Source of the DNA: Qipengyuania sp.
Lineage (GTDB): Bacteria; Pseudomonadota; Alphaproteobacteria; Sphingomonadales; Sphingomonadaceae
Direction: 5' to 3'
DNA length: 39,488 nucleotides
Assembly: GCA_019745075.1 (NCBI GenBank)
Contig: JAIETR010000054.1
Coordinates: forward strand, 1 to 39,488
Both the position numbers and the translations under genes were made by a program. The notes beneath the pieces were generated by a model. That model had not been told where the DNA came from and searched no databases. It saw only the letters and a program-made list of their open reading frames with translations. Position 1 is the first letter of the stretch. Each line of letters begins with the position of its first letter. Below, one piece after another: positions 9,019 to 18,051 of the stretch.

Positions 9019-9035
9019 GTCTTTTCTCCCAGTTA

Positions 9036-9049
9036 TGGTAGCGTTACCG
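9036..9049. promoter_or_regulatory. LacI-type operator 2, upstream of the GH5 gene
   Basis: The sequence TGGTAGCGTTACCG contains the near-perfect palindrome GGTAGCGTTACC (9037-9048; one central mismatch pair). It sits 19 bases before the GH5 start codon, inside the 94-base gap between the GH3 and GH5 genes. The half-site TGGTAGCG is the same as the better half of operator 1 read on the other strand. Confidence 0.65.
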
Positions 9050-9112
9050 CAACCCATACAGCGCGGGCAAGTTGCTCGCCTCGCGACATTGGCCCCCAGT
9101 CCGAGGATCGGA

Positions 9113-11653
9113 TCAGCGGCAGGGCAGGGTCACCTGCGCGTCGGTCCCCAGCCGCACCTCGCCGATCGCGTAATCGGCCTGGCCGCTGGTGGTGAGCACG
9201 AAGGGTTCGGTGAGCGCGCGGACATTGGCGCCCTTGGTGCGCAGACATTTGAGCGGGACGCCATAGCGTACCCACTCGCCACCGGCGAGCAGCGTTACCG
9301 GGGCGAAGCCGCGGCCCTCGGGGCCGATCGCTCCGATCTTGGCGCTGTCGGGCGCGTCCCAGACCTTCATCGTCACCAGCAGCAGCACATCGGCGTTGGT
9401 TTCGCGGCCGATATCCACAGCCTCGAAATTGCGCAGCATCACGCTCGCCGTCCCGCCGGAGATCGCGAAGCGGCGGGCGCCTTCCTGGACGAGATAGTTC
9501 TCGGCTGTGACGCGCACCCGCCCGCCGCCTGCCTGTGCCGGCAGAGTGGTGACGCGGGTGGAATCCGCCCCGGCGTCGCCAATAACCAGCAGCGACCAGC
9601 GCGACGCCGGGTTGCCGGCGCTGAACCACAGCCGCGAATCGCGGGCGAGCGCCCCGGCGTCCAGCTCGGGCAGGGGGGACCAGGCGGCGCGGGGCGAGGC
9701 ATAGCTGAGGCCGTAGCCGAAATCGTACAGCGCCCCGTCGGCCATGCTCACGGTGCGTGGCCAGGCGGTGGGCAGCTTGCCGGTGAAGTCGAAGCGCGGC
9801 GCGCCGGCTCGGTCGCCCACCAGAACATCCGCCAGCCCGCCGCCTTCGCTCCCCGGCAGCCAGGCGACCACGAAGGCATCGGCGGCGTTGAGCGCGTCGT
9901 TCACGTAGAGCGGGCGGCCGGTGAGCATCACCGCGACCACCGGAATGCCCTGCGCCTTCAGCTTGCGCATGGTCTCGAAAGGACCGGTGAGGTCGGCATC
10001 GAGCGCCAGCGTGGCGCGGTCGCCCTGGAACTCGGCATAGGGTTTCTCGCCGAACACCACCACCGCCGCATCGGGCCGGGCGGCGAAGCTGCCGTCGGGC
10101 GAAAGCTGCGCGCTCCCGCCGCCGGCCTCGACCGCCTGCCTGAGCCCCGCGAACAGCGAGGTCGCGCCCGGGAACAGCGAATTGTCGAGCCCGGTGCCCT
10201 GCCACGACAGCGTCCACCCGCCCGACTGGCGCGCGATGTCGTCGGCGCCCTCGCCGGCGACCAGCAGGCGGCCGCCCGCCATCAGCGGCAACACGCCCTG
10301 GTTCTTGAGCAGCACCAGGGACTTGCGCACCGCCTCGCGCGCGATCGCGCGGTGCTCGGGGGCGCCAAGCAGGTTCCATTGGCCGGAGTAGGGCCGCGCC
10401 GAGGGCTTGCCCGCTTCGAACAGGCCGAGCCGCATCTTGACACCCAGGATGCGCCGCACCGCATCGTCGACGCGCGCCATGGGCAGCGTGCCCGCCTTGG
10501 CGCGCGCGAGCAGATCGTTGTAGACCGGCTTCCAGGTGTCGGGCGCCATATACATGTCGATGCCCGCCTCGAGCGCCTGCGGGCAGGCCTCGTTGGTGCA
10601 GCCGGCGACCTGGCCATGCGCGTTCCAGTCGGTGACGACGAAGCCCTCGAAATCCATGCGCCCCTTGAGGATGTCGGTCACGAGGCTGCGGTTGCCGGCC
10701 ATCTTGACACCCTGCCAGCTCGAAAAGCTGGTCATCACGGTGGCGACGCCGTTCTCGATCGCCGGGCCATACGGCAGCCCGTGGATATCGCGCAGCTCCA
10801 CCTCGCCGATCGGCGCGTCGCCCTGATCGACGCCGTCCTTGGTCCCGCCATCGGCGAGGAAATGCTTGGTCGAGGCGAGGACATAGGGGCCCTCGAGCAG
10901 GTGGTAGCCGTCGGGCGCGCCTTGTAGCCCGCGCACCATCGCCCCGACATAGGAGGCGACCAGCGCGGGATCCGACGAATAGCCCTCGTAGGCGCGGCCC
11001 CAGCGCCAGTCCTGCGGCACGGTGACGGTCGGGGCGAAGGTCCATTCCTGCCCGGTGACGCGGATTTCCCTGGCGGTCGCCCGGCCGATCTTCTCGACCA
11101 GAGCCGCATCGCGCATGGCGCCGAGGCCCACGTTGTGCGGAAACAGCGTGGCGCCGACGATGTTGGAATTGCCGTGAACCGCGTCGATGCCCCAGATCAG
11201 AGGCACGCCGAGGCGCCCGCCGGACTTGTCGACCGATGCCTCATAGAACGCGTCCGCGGCCTTGAGCCATTCGGGCGCGAGCGCGAGGTCGTTGCCGTTC
11301 GGCCCGCTGTTGCCGCCGACCAGGATCGAGCCGAGGTGGTAGGCCGTCACATCCTCGGGCTTCACGCAGCACAGATCGGCCTGGATCAGTTGGCCAATCT
11401 TCTCCTCGAGCGTCATGCGCGCGACGAGATCGTCGATACGGCGCCGATCGGCGGCCGGAATGGAGACGGGGTAGCGGTAACTTGGCCACAGCGCCGGATT
11501 CGCGGTTCCCGGCGCGCGCGGGCACGCGGCGACCGGCAGTGAGACCGGCGCTGCGGCCTCTGGCCCGGGCACGGTGGCGCAGGCGGAAAGCATGGCTGTC
11601 GCGAGCAGCGCGAGCAGCGAGCCGAGGGTGTCCGGAGAGGGGCCGTCAGACAT
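9113..11653 (-). CDS. GH3 beta-glucosidase/beta-xylosidase lipoprotein
   Basis: This 846-residue protein begins with a lipoprotein signal whose lipobox is LSAC (lipidated Cys25), so it should be anchored in a membrane facing the periplasm. The GH3 N-terminal barrel carries MTLEEKIGQL (80-89), GIDAVHG (155-161), KHFLADGG (263-270) and the nucleophile Asp342 in VVTDWNAHG. The second sandwich domain follows from about 420. Residues beyond about 680 form an extra beta domain, as in ExoP-type exo-1,4-glucosidases. It would remove terminal glucose or xylose from oligosaccharides. A LacI-type palindrome lies 33 bases upstream of the start. It is plausibly co-induced with GH5, GH43 and the xyl operon. 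Confidence 0.9.
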   Translation of the reverse strand: MSDGPSPDTLGSLLALLATAMLSACATVPGPEAAAPVSLPVAACPRAPGTANPALWPSYRYPVSIPAADRRRIDDLVARMTLEEKIGQLIQADLCCVKPEDVTAYHLGSILVGGNSGPNGNDLALAPEWLKAADAFYEASVDKSGGRLGVPLIWGIDAVHGNSNIVGATLFPHNVGLGAMRDAALVEKIGRATAREIRVTGQEWTFAPTVTVPQDWRWGRAYEGYSSDPALVASYVGAMVRGLQGAPDGYHLLEGPYVLASTKHFLADGGTKDGVDQGDAPIGEVELRDIHGLPYGPAIENGVATVMTSFSSWQGVKMAGNRSLVTDILKGRMDFEGFVVTDWNAHGQVAGCTNEACPQALEAGIDMYMAPDTWKPVYNDLLARAKAGTLPMARVDDAVRRILGVKMRLGLFEAGKPSARPYSGQWNLLGAPEHRAIAREAVRKSLVLLKNQGVLPLMAGGRLLVAGEGADDIARQSGGWTLSWQGTGLDNSLFPGATSLFAGLRQAVEAGGGSAQLSPDGSFAARPDAAVVVFGEKPYAEFQGDRATLALDADLTGPFETMRKLKAQGIPVVAVMLTGRPLYVNDALNAADAFVVAWLPGSEGGGLADVLVGDRAGAPRFDFTGKLPTAWPRTVSMADGALYDFGYGLSYASPRAAWSPLPELDAGALARDSRLWFSAGNPASRWSLLVIGDAGADSTRVTTLPAQAGGGRVRVTAENYLVQEGARRFAISGGTASVMLRNFEAVDIGRETNADVLLLVTMKVWDAPDSAKIGAIGPEGRGFAPVTLLAGGEWVRYGVPLKCLRTKGANVRALTEPFVLTTSGQADYAIGEVRLGTDAQVTLPCR

Positions 11654-11685
11654 GGATTTCCCTTACTCGCCATCCTTCGCGGGTG

Positions 11686-11701
11686 ATGTGAGCGCTAACA
11701 T
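11686..11701. promoter_or_regulatory. LacI-type operator 3, upstream of the GH3 gene
   Basis: ATGTGAGCGCTAACAT is a 16-base palindrome with one mismatched pair. It shares the AGCGCT core with operator 1 and is 33 bases upstream of the GH3 start codon. It is the most symmetric of the three sites. A common repressor is inferred; its gene is not in the window. Confidence 0.68.
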
Positions 11702-11756
11702 GGCGCAAGGCCCGGACCAAGCGCAAGCGAAAGTTTGGACAGCGGGCAGGAGCGTC

Positions 11757-11909
11757 TCACCAGTTCCACAACGTCCCATCGGTCAACCGCGCGACCGGGA
11801 GGATTTGGGGTCGTAGGATACCGCGGCGCCGCGTTTCGTCGATGGTCCGCAGCGCGGTGGTGCGGATATCGGCGAGCCGGCGGTTCGCGTCCGTCTGGAG
11901 CGCTCGCGA
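11757..11909 (-). pseudogene. C-terminal remnant of an unidentified protein (about 50 codons)
   Basis: On the minus strand, codons ending at the stop at 11757 read as a charged helix followed by RGILRPQILPVARL and the terminus TDGTLWNW. Nearly every third codon position is G or C, as in real genes here, and the two other frames on this strand look unlike protein. The frame is closed by a stop just upstream, so no complete gene exists. I do not recognise the family. It may be the tail of a gene deleted when the glycosidase locus was rearranged. Confidence 0.35.
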
Positions 11910-12369
11910 TGGCGGTCACGTCGGCAAGCGGTTCGATGTTTGGGGCGGGCGGGCATCCTTCGTTGCGCTCGCACTCGAGGGAGCGAAGGTGCGGCAGATG
12001 GTCAACCGACACGGCATTTTAGGACAAACAAGGTTGCCCGTGCGTCCCCCGGTAGCTAATCCGAAATTCACTAGCATTGTGCCGGACCCGGCCGGGCAAT
12101 CCATAGCCTCGGAACGCTCTCTAACAGCGCTCTTTCCGATGCAGGAGCGGCGGAAGGTGAACGAACGTGAACGTACCGGCTCTCCACTCGACATTCACTA
12201 AGCCGCTTCGACTTCTGTTCGCGGTCGCGGTCGCGGCGCCTCGCCGGCATGGCTCCCTCCTCGCTTCTCGCACTCGGCCAAAAACGGCTTCGTCACGGCC
12301 GCTCGGGGTAACGTCATCCGGCGCCGGCGCCCGGTCGAACCTCCGGGTGGCGGGCCTGTCGAGCGAGGC
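11910..12369. other. Gene-poor stretch before the DUF1345 gene
   Basis: No convincing gene is visible here. Open frames on both strands are Arg/Ser-rich and lack family motifs. The segment around 12015-12090 is AT-richer than its surroundings and may carry a promoter, but I cannot fix one. Confidence 0.5.
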
Positions 12370-12996
12370 ATGATCGGAAGACTTCCGCCCCAGCATCTGG
12401 CCTTTCTCGTCAGCTTCGCTGCCGGCGTTCTGCTACTCGTGGGGCGCTACGGCTTCGCCACGGCGACGCTCGGCGCCTTCGTTGTCGCGGCGGCTCTGTT
12501 CATCGCCTTCACGGCGGTGCTGATGGGGAAAAACTCCGCCGAGCGTCTGCGACTGCACGCCCAGCGATACGATGCGTCCCGACCGCTGCTGTTGCTGATC
12601 GCGGCGCTGGTCTTCAGCGTCGTCATCCTCGCCCTCATCATCGAACTCACCCGGAATGCGCCGCACAGCGACAGGCAAATCCTCCTCGCGGTCACCGCTC
12701 TTCTGCTTGCCTGGATGTTCGGCAACCTCACCCTGGCGACACACTACGCGCATCTCTTCTACCAGAGCGCCGGAGAAGGGCGGGGCGGCGGTCTCGACTT
12801 TCCAAGTACGCAGAATCCCGATTTCTGGGATTTTTGCTATTTCTCGTTTGTCGTGGGAATGACGTTTCAGGTATCGGACATCGTAGTCCGCGACCAGGGA
12901 CTGCGCAGGCTGGTCATGCTGCACGGGCTGATCGCCTTTGTCTTCAACATCGGCGCGGTCGCGCTGACCGTCAACGTCGTCGGCAGCATCAAGTGA
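12370..12996 (+). CDS. DUF1345 family integral membrane protein
   Basis: This 208-residue protein has about five hydrophobic spans (roughly residues 10-55 as a pair, 72-92, 105-123, 152-170 and 185-205). It has the family features GRYG near the start, a central MFGNLTLATHYAHLFY, and DFWDFCYFSFVVGMTFQVSD before the last spans. That central pattern identifies DUF1345, a bacterial inner-membrane family of unknown function. It stands alone, flanked by non-coding stretches on both sides, so its neighbours give no clue. The ATG at 12370 is preceded by GAGCGAGG; the frame has no better upstream start. Confidence 0.85.
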   Translation: MIGRLPPQHLAFLVSFAAGVLLLVGRYGFATATLGAFVVAAALFIAFTAVLMGKNSAERLRLHAQRYDASRPLLLLIAALVFSVVILALIIELTRNAPHSDRQILLAVTALLLAWMFGNLTLATHYAHLFYQSAGEGRGGGLDFPSTQNPDFWDFCYFSFVVGMTFQVSDIVVRDQGLRRLVMLHGLIAFVFNIGAVALTVNVVGSIK

Positions 12997-13410
12997 TGCT
13001 CGTCGAGGTGGCCCGATCGGAGCCTCGGCGCCGGAACCGGACGGGGCACCTCCGCGTCGGCAGCGCGATGGAAGCTCGCGTCGATCTCGAACAGCGTGTG
13101 GCCGCCGCGGACCCTCCCTGGGCCGAACGCCGAGCCCGCCTCCCTGGACCGGCGATCTGGGGAGTCGGCCGCGCTCGTCCCCCGATGCATCGCCCTAACA
13201 CGCGGCGAGGCCGACGAAGCAGAACACGGCGAGCCAGAAGCGGCGGCGGCCCGTGAGGAATCGGCCATGATGTGTGGAACTTACGAGCGCGTACCGTTGG
13301 ATTTACCTCCTGCGGCTGGCTCGCCCGCCCCCAATTCCCGCGGAGCGAAGGGGCAATGATCGGCTTCAGAGCCTGCTGTCATCCGGCTCTTGGGTCCGCG
13401 CTCGCCGAGT
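12997..13410. other. 414-base stretch without a convincing gene
   Basis: I see no family motif in any frame. The best fragment is a minus-strand, 22-codon hydrophobic tail ending at 13195 (RRRFWLAVFCFVGLAAC then stop). It has no start codon and is probably a chance or relic piece. The rest reads as Arg-rich shadow frames. Confidence 0.5.
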
Positions 13411-15018
13411 TTACATCCGGAACACGCCGAACGCGGGTCGCGCGGGGATCGGCGCCTCGAGCGTGGCGGCGAAGGCGAGGCCCAGCACGTCGCGGGTCTG
13501 CGCGGGGTCGATCACGCCGTCGTCCCACAGCCGCGCGGTGGCGTAGTAGGGATTGCCTTCGTCCTCGTATTTCTGGCGGATCGGAGCCTTGAAGGCTTCG
13601 GCCTGCTCGGGTGTCCAGCTCTCGGCGTCGCGGTGGACGGTCGCGAGCACCGACGCGGCCTGCTCGCCGCCCATCACGCTGATCCGCGCATTGGGCCAGG
13701 TGAAGAGGAAGCGCGGCCCATAGGCGCGGCCGCACATGCCGTAATTGCCCGCGCCGAAGCTGCCGCCGATCACGACCGTGATCTTGGGCACGGTGGCGGT
13801 GGCGACCGCGGTGACGAGCTTGGCGCCGTGCTTGGCGATGCCCTCGGCCTCGTATTTCCCGCCGACCATGAAGCCGGAAATGTTCTGAAGGAACAGCAGC
13901 GGAATGCGGCGTTGGCAGGCGAGCTCGATGAAATGCGCGCCCTTCTGCGCGCTTTCGGAGAACAGCACGCCATTGTTGGCGAGGATCGCCACCGGCATGC
14001 CCCAGATATGCGCGAAGCCGGTGACGAGGGTGGAGCCGTAGAGCGGCTTGAATTCGTGGAACTCGCTGCCATCGACCAGCCGCGCGATGACCTCGTGGAC
14101 ATCGTAGGGCGCGCGGACATCGTCGGGGATGAGGGCGTAAAGGTCATCCGCGTCGAACTTGGGGGGGCGTGGGTCCTTGAGCGCCACATCCTTCGCCGCC
14201 GCGTGGTTCGCGCCGAGATGGCTGACGATGTCGCGCACGATTGTGAGCGCATGCTCGTCGTTTTCGGCGAGGTGGTCGACCACGCCGGACTTGCGCGCAT
14301 GAAGGTCGCCGCCGCCAAGATCCTCGGCGGAAATCTCTTCGCCGGTCGCGGCCTTCACCAGCGGCGGACCGGCGAGGAAGATCGTGCCTTGCTCGCGCAC
14401 GATCACCGTTTCGTCGCTCATCGCCGGGACATAGGCGCCGCCAGCGGTGCAGCTCCCCATCACGCAGGCGATCTGCGGGATGCCGAGCGCGGACATATTG
14501 GCCTGATTGAAGAAGATGCGCCCGAAATGCTCGCGGTCGGGGAAGACCTCGGCCTGGTAGGGCAGGTTCGCCCCGCCGCTGTCGACGAGATAAACGCAGG
14601 GTAGCCGGTTCTCCTGCGCGATCTCCTGCGCGCGCAAGTGCTTCTTGACCGTCATCGGGTAGTAGCTGCCGCCCTTCACGGTCGGATCGTTGGCGGCGAT
14701 CATCGCCTGCCGCCCGCTGACTCGCCCGATGCCGCAGATCATCGAGGCGCCGTCGACGTCGCCCTCATACATTCCGTTCGCCGCCAACTGCCCGATCTCG
14801 AGGAAGGGCGAACCCGGATCGAGCAGCCGCTCGACGCGCTCGCGAGGCAACAGCTTGCCGCGCGCCACATGCCGCTCCCGATGCTTCTCCGGCCCGCCCA
14901 GCGCCGCCTCGGCCACCTTGGCGCGCAACTCGTCGGCGAGCCCCTTGTTATGCGCGAACCGCGCCTTGGCATCGGGCGCTTCGCGGTCGAGCTTGGTGGT
15001 GAGGGTGGGGGCGGTCAT
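13411..15018 (-). CDS. mccB: Methylcrotonyl-CoA carboxylase beta (carboxyltransferase) subunit
   Basis: This 535-residue protein matches the usual length of MCC beta subunits and the carboxyltransferase fold. The N-terminal half has [20 protein letters not shown] and [14 protein letters not shown], with [20 protein letters not shown] for the oxyanion and acyl-CoA site. The C-terminal half has [24 protein letters not shown] and the [15 protein letters not shown] signature. With a biotinylated alpha subunit it carboxylates 3-methylcrotonyl-CoA in leucine breakdown. That fits the isovaleryl-CoA dehydrogenase upstream. The alpha subunit is not in the window. The start lies only four bases after the NYN gene stop. 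Confidence 0.93.
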   Translation of the reverse strand: MTAPTLTTKLDREAPDAKARFAHNKGLADELRAKVAEAALGGPEKHRERHVARGKLLPRERVERLLDPGSPFLEIGQLAANGMYEGDVDGASMICGIGRVSGRQAMIAANDPTVKGGSYYPMTVKKHLRAQEIAQENRLPCVYLVDSGGANLPYQAEVFPDREHFGRIFFNQANMSALGIPQIACVMGSCTAGGAYVPAMSDETVIVREQGTIFLAGPPLVKAATGEEISAEDLGGGDLHARKSGVVDHLAENDEHALTIVRDIVSHLGANHAAAKDVALKDPRPPKFDADDLYALIPDDVRAPYDVHEVIARLVDGSEFHEFKPLYGSTLVTGFAHIWGMPVAILANNGVLFSESAQKGAHFIELACQRRIPLLFLQNISGFMVGGKYEAEGIAKHGAKLVTAVATATVPKITVVIGGSFGAGNYGMCGRAYGPRFLFTWPNARISVMGGEQAASVLATVHRDAESWTPEQAEAFKAPIRQKYEDEGNPYYATARLWDDGVIDPAQTRDVLGLAFAATLEAPIPARPAFGVFRM

Positions 15019-15022
15019 CGGT

Positions 15023-15652
15023 TCACCAGCTGGGAGGTTTGGAGAAAGTGCCGTTCGCGTCGATCAGCTGCGGCTGGAATTGTGAGGCGGCGAGGGCGCC
15101 ACTATGAAAGGATCGCACGAAATGCGCGAGGGGCCTTAGCTTGCCGCTAACTCTCGTCGAGCGATGACACAGAATGCCGATCGTCTTGCCGAAGCGCTCC
15201 CGCACAATCCTCATCGGCTCGGCGAGGTCGCTGTCGTTGCTGACGATGACTGCGACATCGAAGAGGTTGTCGAACGCATCGACGAGCAAGTGCGTAGCCA
15301 GATTGACGTCCGAGCCCTTCTCCTCCGTCTTGATTACCCGCACCGATTGATACCGACCCGCGCTCCAGGCGACGGCGTCTGGCATTCCAACCTCGTGGGT
15401 CAGGAAATGGCCGAAGTGAACTGCGATTTCGGGTATCGTCGCAAGGGCGCGAAGGTAGGTTTCCTGTCGCTGAGGCTGCGTGGGGTCATGCGGCCTGGCG
15501 CTTACTCGGGCGGTAAAATACCGCACTTTGTCGATCTGATTTTTCGAGAGTTGCCGGATAGCCAGATCGTGCAGGTTCAACCACTTGTAGGGCGAACGCT
15601 TCAGGCAAGCGTAAAAGAGGTTGTACCCGTCGATATAGACCCGAGTACGCAT
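15023..15652 (-). CDS. NYN/PIN-like domain protein (LabA/DUF88 type), putative ribonuclease
   Basis: This 209-residue protein begins with [15 protein letters not shown], the NYN motif with the first acidic residue (Asp8) and Asn11. It continues with [16 protein letters not shown] and [18 protein letters not shown], the remaining acidic metal-binding residues of this PIN-like nuclease fold. The family is thought to cut RNA; the target is unknown. I prefer ATG 15652 (GAGGGG just upstream) to the TTG at 15664. The gene separates ivd from mccB, is less GC-rich than both, and ends four bases before mccB. It has a probable promoter at 15732-15759 and a leader hairpin at 15662-15693, so it looks like a later insertion. 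Confidence 0.85.
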   Translation of the reverse strand: MRTRVYIDGYNLFYACLKRSPYKWLNLHDLAIRQLSKNQIDKVRYFTARVSARPHDPTQPQRQETYLRALATIPEIAVHFGHFLTHEVGMPDAVAWSAGRYQSVRVIKTEEKGSDVNLATHLLVDAFDNLFDVAVIVSNDSDLAEPMRIVRERFGKTIGILCHRSTRVSGKLRPLAHFVRSFHSGALAASQFQPQLIDANGTFSKPPSW

Positions 15653-15661
15653 TCGGCCCCT

Positions 15662-15693
15662 CAAAAAGCAACGGCGGCCACGAGGGCCGCCGT
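15662..15693 (-). terminator. Intrinsic terminator or leader hairpin before the NYN gene
   Basis: Reading minus, a perfect 9-base stem (ACGGCGGCC/GGCCGCCGT at 15671-15679 and 15685-15693, five-base loop) is followed within three bases by TTTTT (15667-15663). It can end transcripts coming from ivd. It also sits between the probable NYN promoter and the NYN start codon, so it could act as an attenuator. Confidence 0.7.
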
Positions 15694-15721
15694 GCGCCCC
15701 GGCACCGAAGCACCGAGGGTG

Positions 15722-15736
15722 ATCTGAAATTCAGAT
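15722..15736. promoter_or_regulatory. Perfect palindrome overlapping the NYN promoter
   Basis: ATCTGAAATTCAGAT has perfect 7-base arms around one central base. It overlaps the -10 hexamer of the predicted minus-strand promoter, the position expected of a repressor operator. Confidence 0.5.
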
Positions 15737-15759
15737 AGTCTTCTTGCTATCAAAGTCAA
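15732..15759 (-). promoter_or_regulatory. Probable sigma-70 promoter for the NYN gene
   Basis: On the minus strand, TTGACT (15759-15754) and TATCTG (15737-15732) are separated by 16 bases. Transcription would start near 15725, run through the hairpin at 15693-15662 and into the NYN gene and probably mccB. Confidence 0.5.
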
Positions 15760-15773
15760 GATTCCAAGATCGC

Positions 15774-16940
15774 TCACCCCGCTGCCCCTATCAGTTCGCG
15801 GCCGATCAACATGCGCCTGATCTCGTTGGTGCCCGCGCCGATGTCGAGGAGCTTGGCGTCCCTGAGATACCGCTCGACCGGCCAGTCCTTGGTGTAGCCC
15901 GCGCCGCCGAGCGCCTGGACCGCCTCGCCTGCTACCTTGAAGGCGTTTTCGCTCGCCAGCAGGATCGCGCCGGCGGCGTCGAAGCGTGTGGTCGCGCCGG
16001 CGTCGCAGTTCTTGGCGACCGCATAGGTGTAGGCGCGCGCCGATTGGAGCGCGACATACATGTCCGCTACCTTGGCCTGGATCAGCTGGAACGCGCCGAT
16101 GGGCTTGCCGAACTGCTTGCGCTCGCGGACGTAGGGGATGACCGTGTCGAGGCAGGCCTGCATGATTCCGAGCTGCAATCCGGCGAGCACCACGCGCTCG
16201 TAATCGAGCCCGCTCATCAGCACGCCGACCCCGCCGTTGACCGGGCCCATGACGTGCTCGTCGGGCACCTCGCAATCGTCGAACACCAGCTCGGCGGTGG
16301 GGCTGCCGCGCATGCCCAGTTTGTCGATCTTCTGGCCGACCGAGAAACCGGGCATGTCCTTCTCGATCAGGAAGGCGGTGATGCCGCGGCTGCCGGCGCC
16401 GCCGTCGGTCCTGGCATAGACCACCAGCGTATCGGCATATTGCGCATTGGTGATCCAGAACTTGGTGCCGTTGAGGACATAGCCGCCCTCGACCGCGTCG
16501 GCCTTGAGCTTCATCGAAACCACGTCCGAGCCGGCGCTGGCCTCGCTCATCGCGAGTGAGCCCACATGCTCGCCCGAGATCAGCTTGGGGAGGTATTTCG
16601 CCTTCTGCTCGGGATTGCCCCAGCGGCGGATCTGGTTGACACAGAGGTTGGAATGCGCGCCGTAGCTGAGGCCCACGCTGGCGCTGGCGCGGCCGATCTC
16701 CTCGACCGCGATGACATGCTCCAGATAGCCGAGGCCGAGCCCGCCGTCGGCCTCGTCCACCGTGATGCCGTGGAGACCGAGCTCGCCCATCGGCACCCAC
16801 AGCTCGCGCGGGAACCAGTCCTCGCGGTCGGCCTTCCCGGCCAGCGGCGCCACCTGCTCGTCGGCGAAGCGCGCGGTCGCCTCGCGGATCATCTGCGCGG
16901 CCTCGCCGAGCTGGAAATCGAAATCGGGGGTCGCGCGCAT
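15774..16940 (-). CDS. ivd: Isovaleryl-CoA dehydrogenase
   Basis: This acyl-CoA dehydrogenase family protein of 388 residues has the usual family length. FAD/substrate motifs are [12 protein letters not shown] (129-140), [10 protein letters not shown] (157-166) and the C-terminal [20 protein letters not shown] with [14 protein letters not shown]. The catalytic base is Glu248 in [11 protein letters not shown], in the helix-G position that is characteristic of isovaleryl-CoA dehydrogenases rather than the later position of short- and medium-chain enzymes. It oxidises isovaleryl-CoA to 3-methylcrotonyl-CoA, the substrate of the MCC encoded downstream. GAGGAGAG lies just before the ATG. Confidence 0.93.
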   Translation of the reverse strand: MRATPDFDFQLGEAAQMIREATARFADEQVAPLAGKADREDWFPRELWVPMGELGLHGITVDEADGGLGLGYLEHVIAVEEIGRASASVGLSYGAHSNLCVNQIRRWGNPEQKAKYLPKLISGEHVGSLAMSEASAGSDVVSMKLKADAVEGGYVLNGTKFWITNAQYADTLVVYARTDGGAGSRGITAFLIEKDMPGFSVGQKIDKLGMRGSPTAELVFDDCEVPDEHVMGPVNGGVGVLMSGLDYERVVLAGLQLGIMQACLDTVIPYVRERKQFGKPIGAFQLIQAKVADMYVALQSARAYTYAVAKNCDAGATTRFDAAGAILLASENAFKVAGEAVQALGGAGYTKDWPVERYLRDAKLLDIGAGTNEIRRMLIGRELIGAAG

Positions 16941-17004
16941 GCTCTCTCCTCAGGCTCGCGAGATATGTCTGATGGGCGCCGATAGCGGGATGCGGGGGCG
17001 CGGG

Positions 17005-18051
17005 CTAGGGCACAAAGCCCGCGCCCTCGGGCCAGTCGGGGGCGGTCAGCGCCATCACCTTGAACAGCTCGCCCATCTGCCCGGGAGAGGTCAGCCGCTC
17101 GCGCGCGGCGACGATCTCGGCGGCGCGGTCTGGGGCGGCGCGCGCCAGCGTCTCGGCGCGAAGGTCGATCCCCATTGCAGCGAGCCATACGCCCTGGCTG
17201 GTCGTCTGGACCCGGCAACCCGCCGCGGTTGCGATCTCTGCCAGGGCGGCGAAATCGACGTGCGCGGTCAGGTCGGCCTCGCCGGGATGATCGAGCGGAT
17301 CGACCTTGCGGTGAGCGCGAACCGCCTGGAGCGTCGAGCCGGTGCGCGGCTCGAGATGGCCGTAGTCGATCAGCAGCGCCGCGCCGCCCTGCCGCCCCAG
17401 GCTGCGGGCGATCTCCTCGACCACGGCGGCGGCGCCGGGATTGGTTTCGACGATGGTGCCGGGCGGACAATCGGCGAAGCCATCGGGGAGCGCAATGTCG
17501 ATCGGCCTCGGCCCGGCGACGAACACGAAATCCTCGCCTTCGAGCGCCACCATCCGCTGGCGCCAGCCCGCCCCGGTGCGGACCCATTGCCGGATCGGCA
17601 GCGCGTCGAGGAACTCGTTGCCGACCAGCAGCAGCGGGCGGTCGTCGGGCAGTCCCGCCGCGTCGTCGTGGAATACCGCGCCAGGGAGCGCGGCCGCCTG
17701 CACGCGACGCAGGGCCGGCGAGCCTTCGACCAGATGCATATTGGGCCGCAGGCCCGCGCCCGCCATCGCCCGCAGCGCGTCCTTCGCCAGCGTCCCGCGC
17801 CCCGGCCCCAACTCGGCATAGGCGGCGCCCTCGGGACGCCCGGCGCGGTCCCAGACATCGGCCAGCCACAGCCCGATCAGCTCGCCGAACATCTGGCCGA
17901 TCTCGGGCGCGGTGACGAAGTCGCCCGCCGCGCCCAGCGGATCGCGGGTGGCGTAGTATTGCGCGTTGCTCTCGCCCATGAAGCGGGTGACGGATATCGG
18001 ACCAAGATCGGCGATCAGCCGCCGGAAGCGCCCGGCGAGGTCGCCGCTCAC
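17005..18051 (-). CDS. midA: MidA/NDUFAF7 family SAM-dependent methyltransferase
   Basis: This 348-residue protein has a DUF185 methyltransferase fold. The N-terminal MGESNAQYYATRDPLGAAGDFVTAPEIGQMFGE block is diagnostic. It is followed by the SAM-binding YAELGPGRGTLAKDALR, the LLLVGNEFLDALPI segment and LLIDYGHLEPR. The mitochondrial homologue methylates an arginine of a complex I subunit; the bacterial role is presumed similar but unproven. The GTG start at 18051 overlaps the lgt stop as GTGA, so the two genes are coupled. The reading frame continues upstream inside lgt without a family-like N-terminus, which supports GTG as the start. Confidence 0.9.
   Translation of the reverse strand: MSGDLAGRFRRLIADLGPISVTRFMGESNAQYYATRDPLGAAGDFVTAPEIGQMFGELIGLWLADVWDRAGRPEGAAYAELGPGRGTLAKDALRAMAGAGLRPNMHLVEGSPALRRVQAAALPGAVFHDDAAGLPDDRPLLLVGNEFLDALPIRQWVRTGAGWRQRMVALEGEDFVFVAGPRPIDIALPDGFADCPPGTIVETNPGAAAVVEEIARSLGRQGGAALLIDYGHLEPRTGSTLQAVRAHRKVDPLDHPGEADLTAHVDFAALAEIATAAGCRVQTTSQGVWLAAMGIDLRAETLARAAPDRAAEIVAARERLTSPGQMGELFKVMALTAPDWPEGAGFVP

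Noticed and set aside
11842..12201. 119-codon plus-strand frame in the gene-poor stretch
   Set aside because: No recognisable motif and weak codon bias; it is partly antisense to the better-looking remnant at 11757-11909.
12167..12373. 68-codon frame overlapping the DUF1345 start by ATGA
   Set aside because: The composition (Ser/Arg/Ala) and lack of any motif or ribosome site make a gene unlikely, although the overlap looked like coupling.
13195..13260. Short hydrophobic minus-strand frame ending RRRFWLAVFCFVGLAAC
   Set aside because: Only 22 codons, no start codon and no ribosome site; could be a relic but cannot be supported.
15023..15664. Toxin-antitoxin reading of the NYN gene
   Set aside because: NYN domains are PIN-like, but no small antitoxin gene lies beside it. 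The next gene is mccB and the previous one is ivd.
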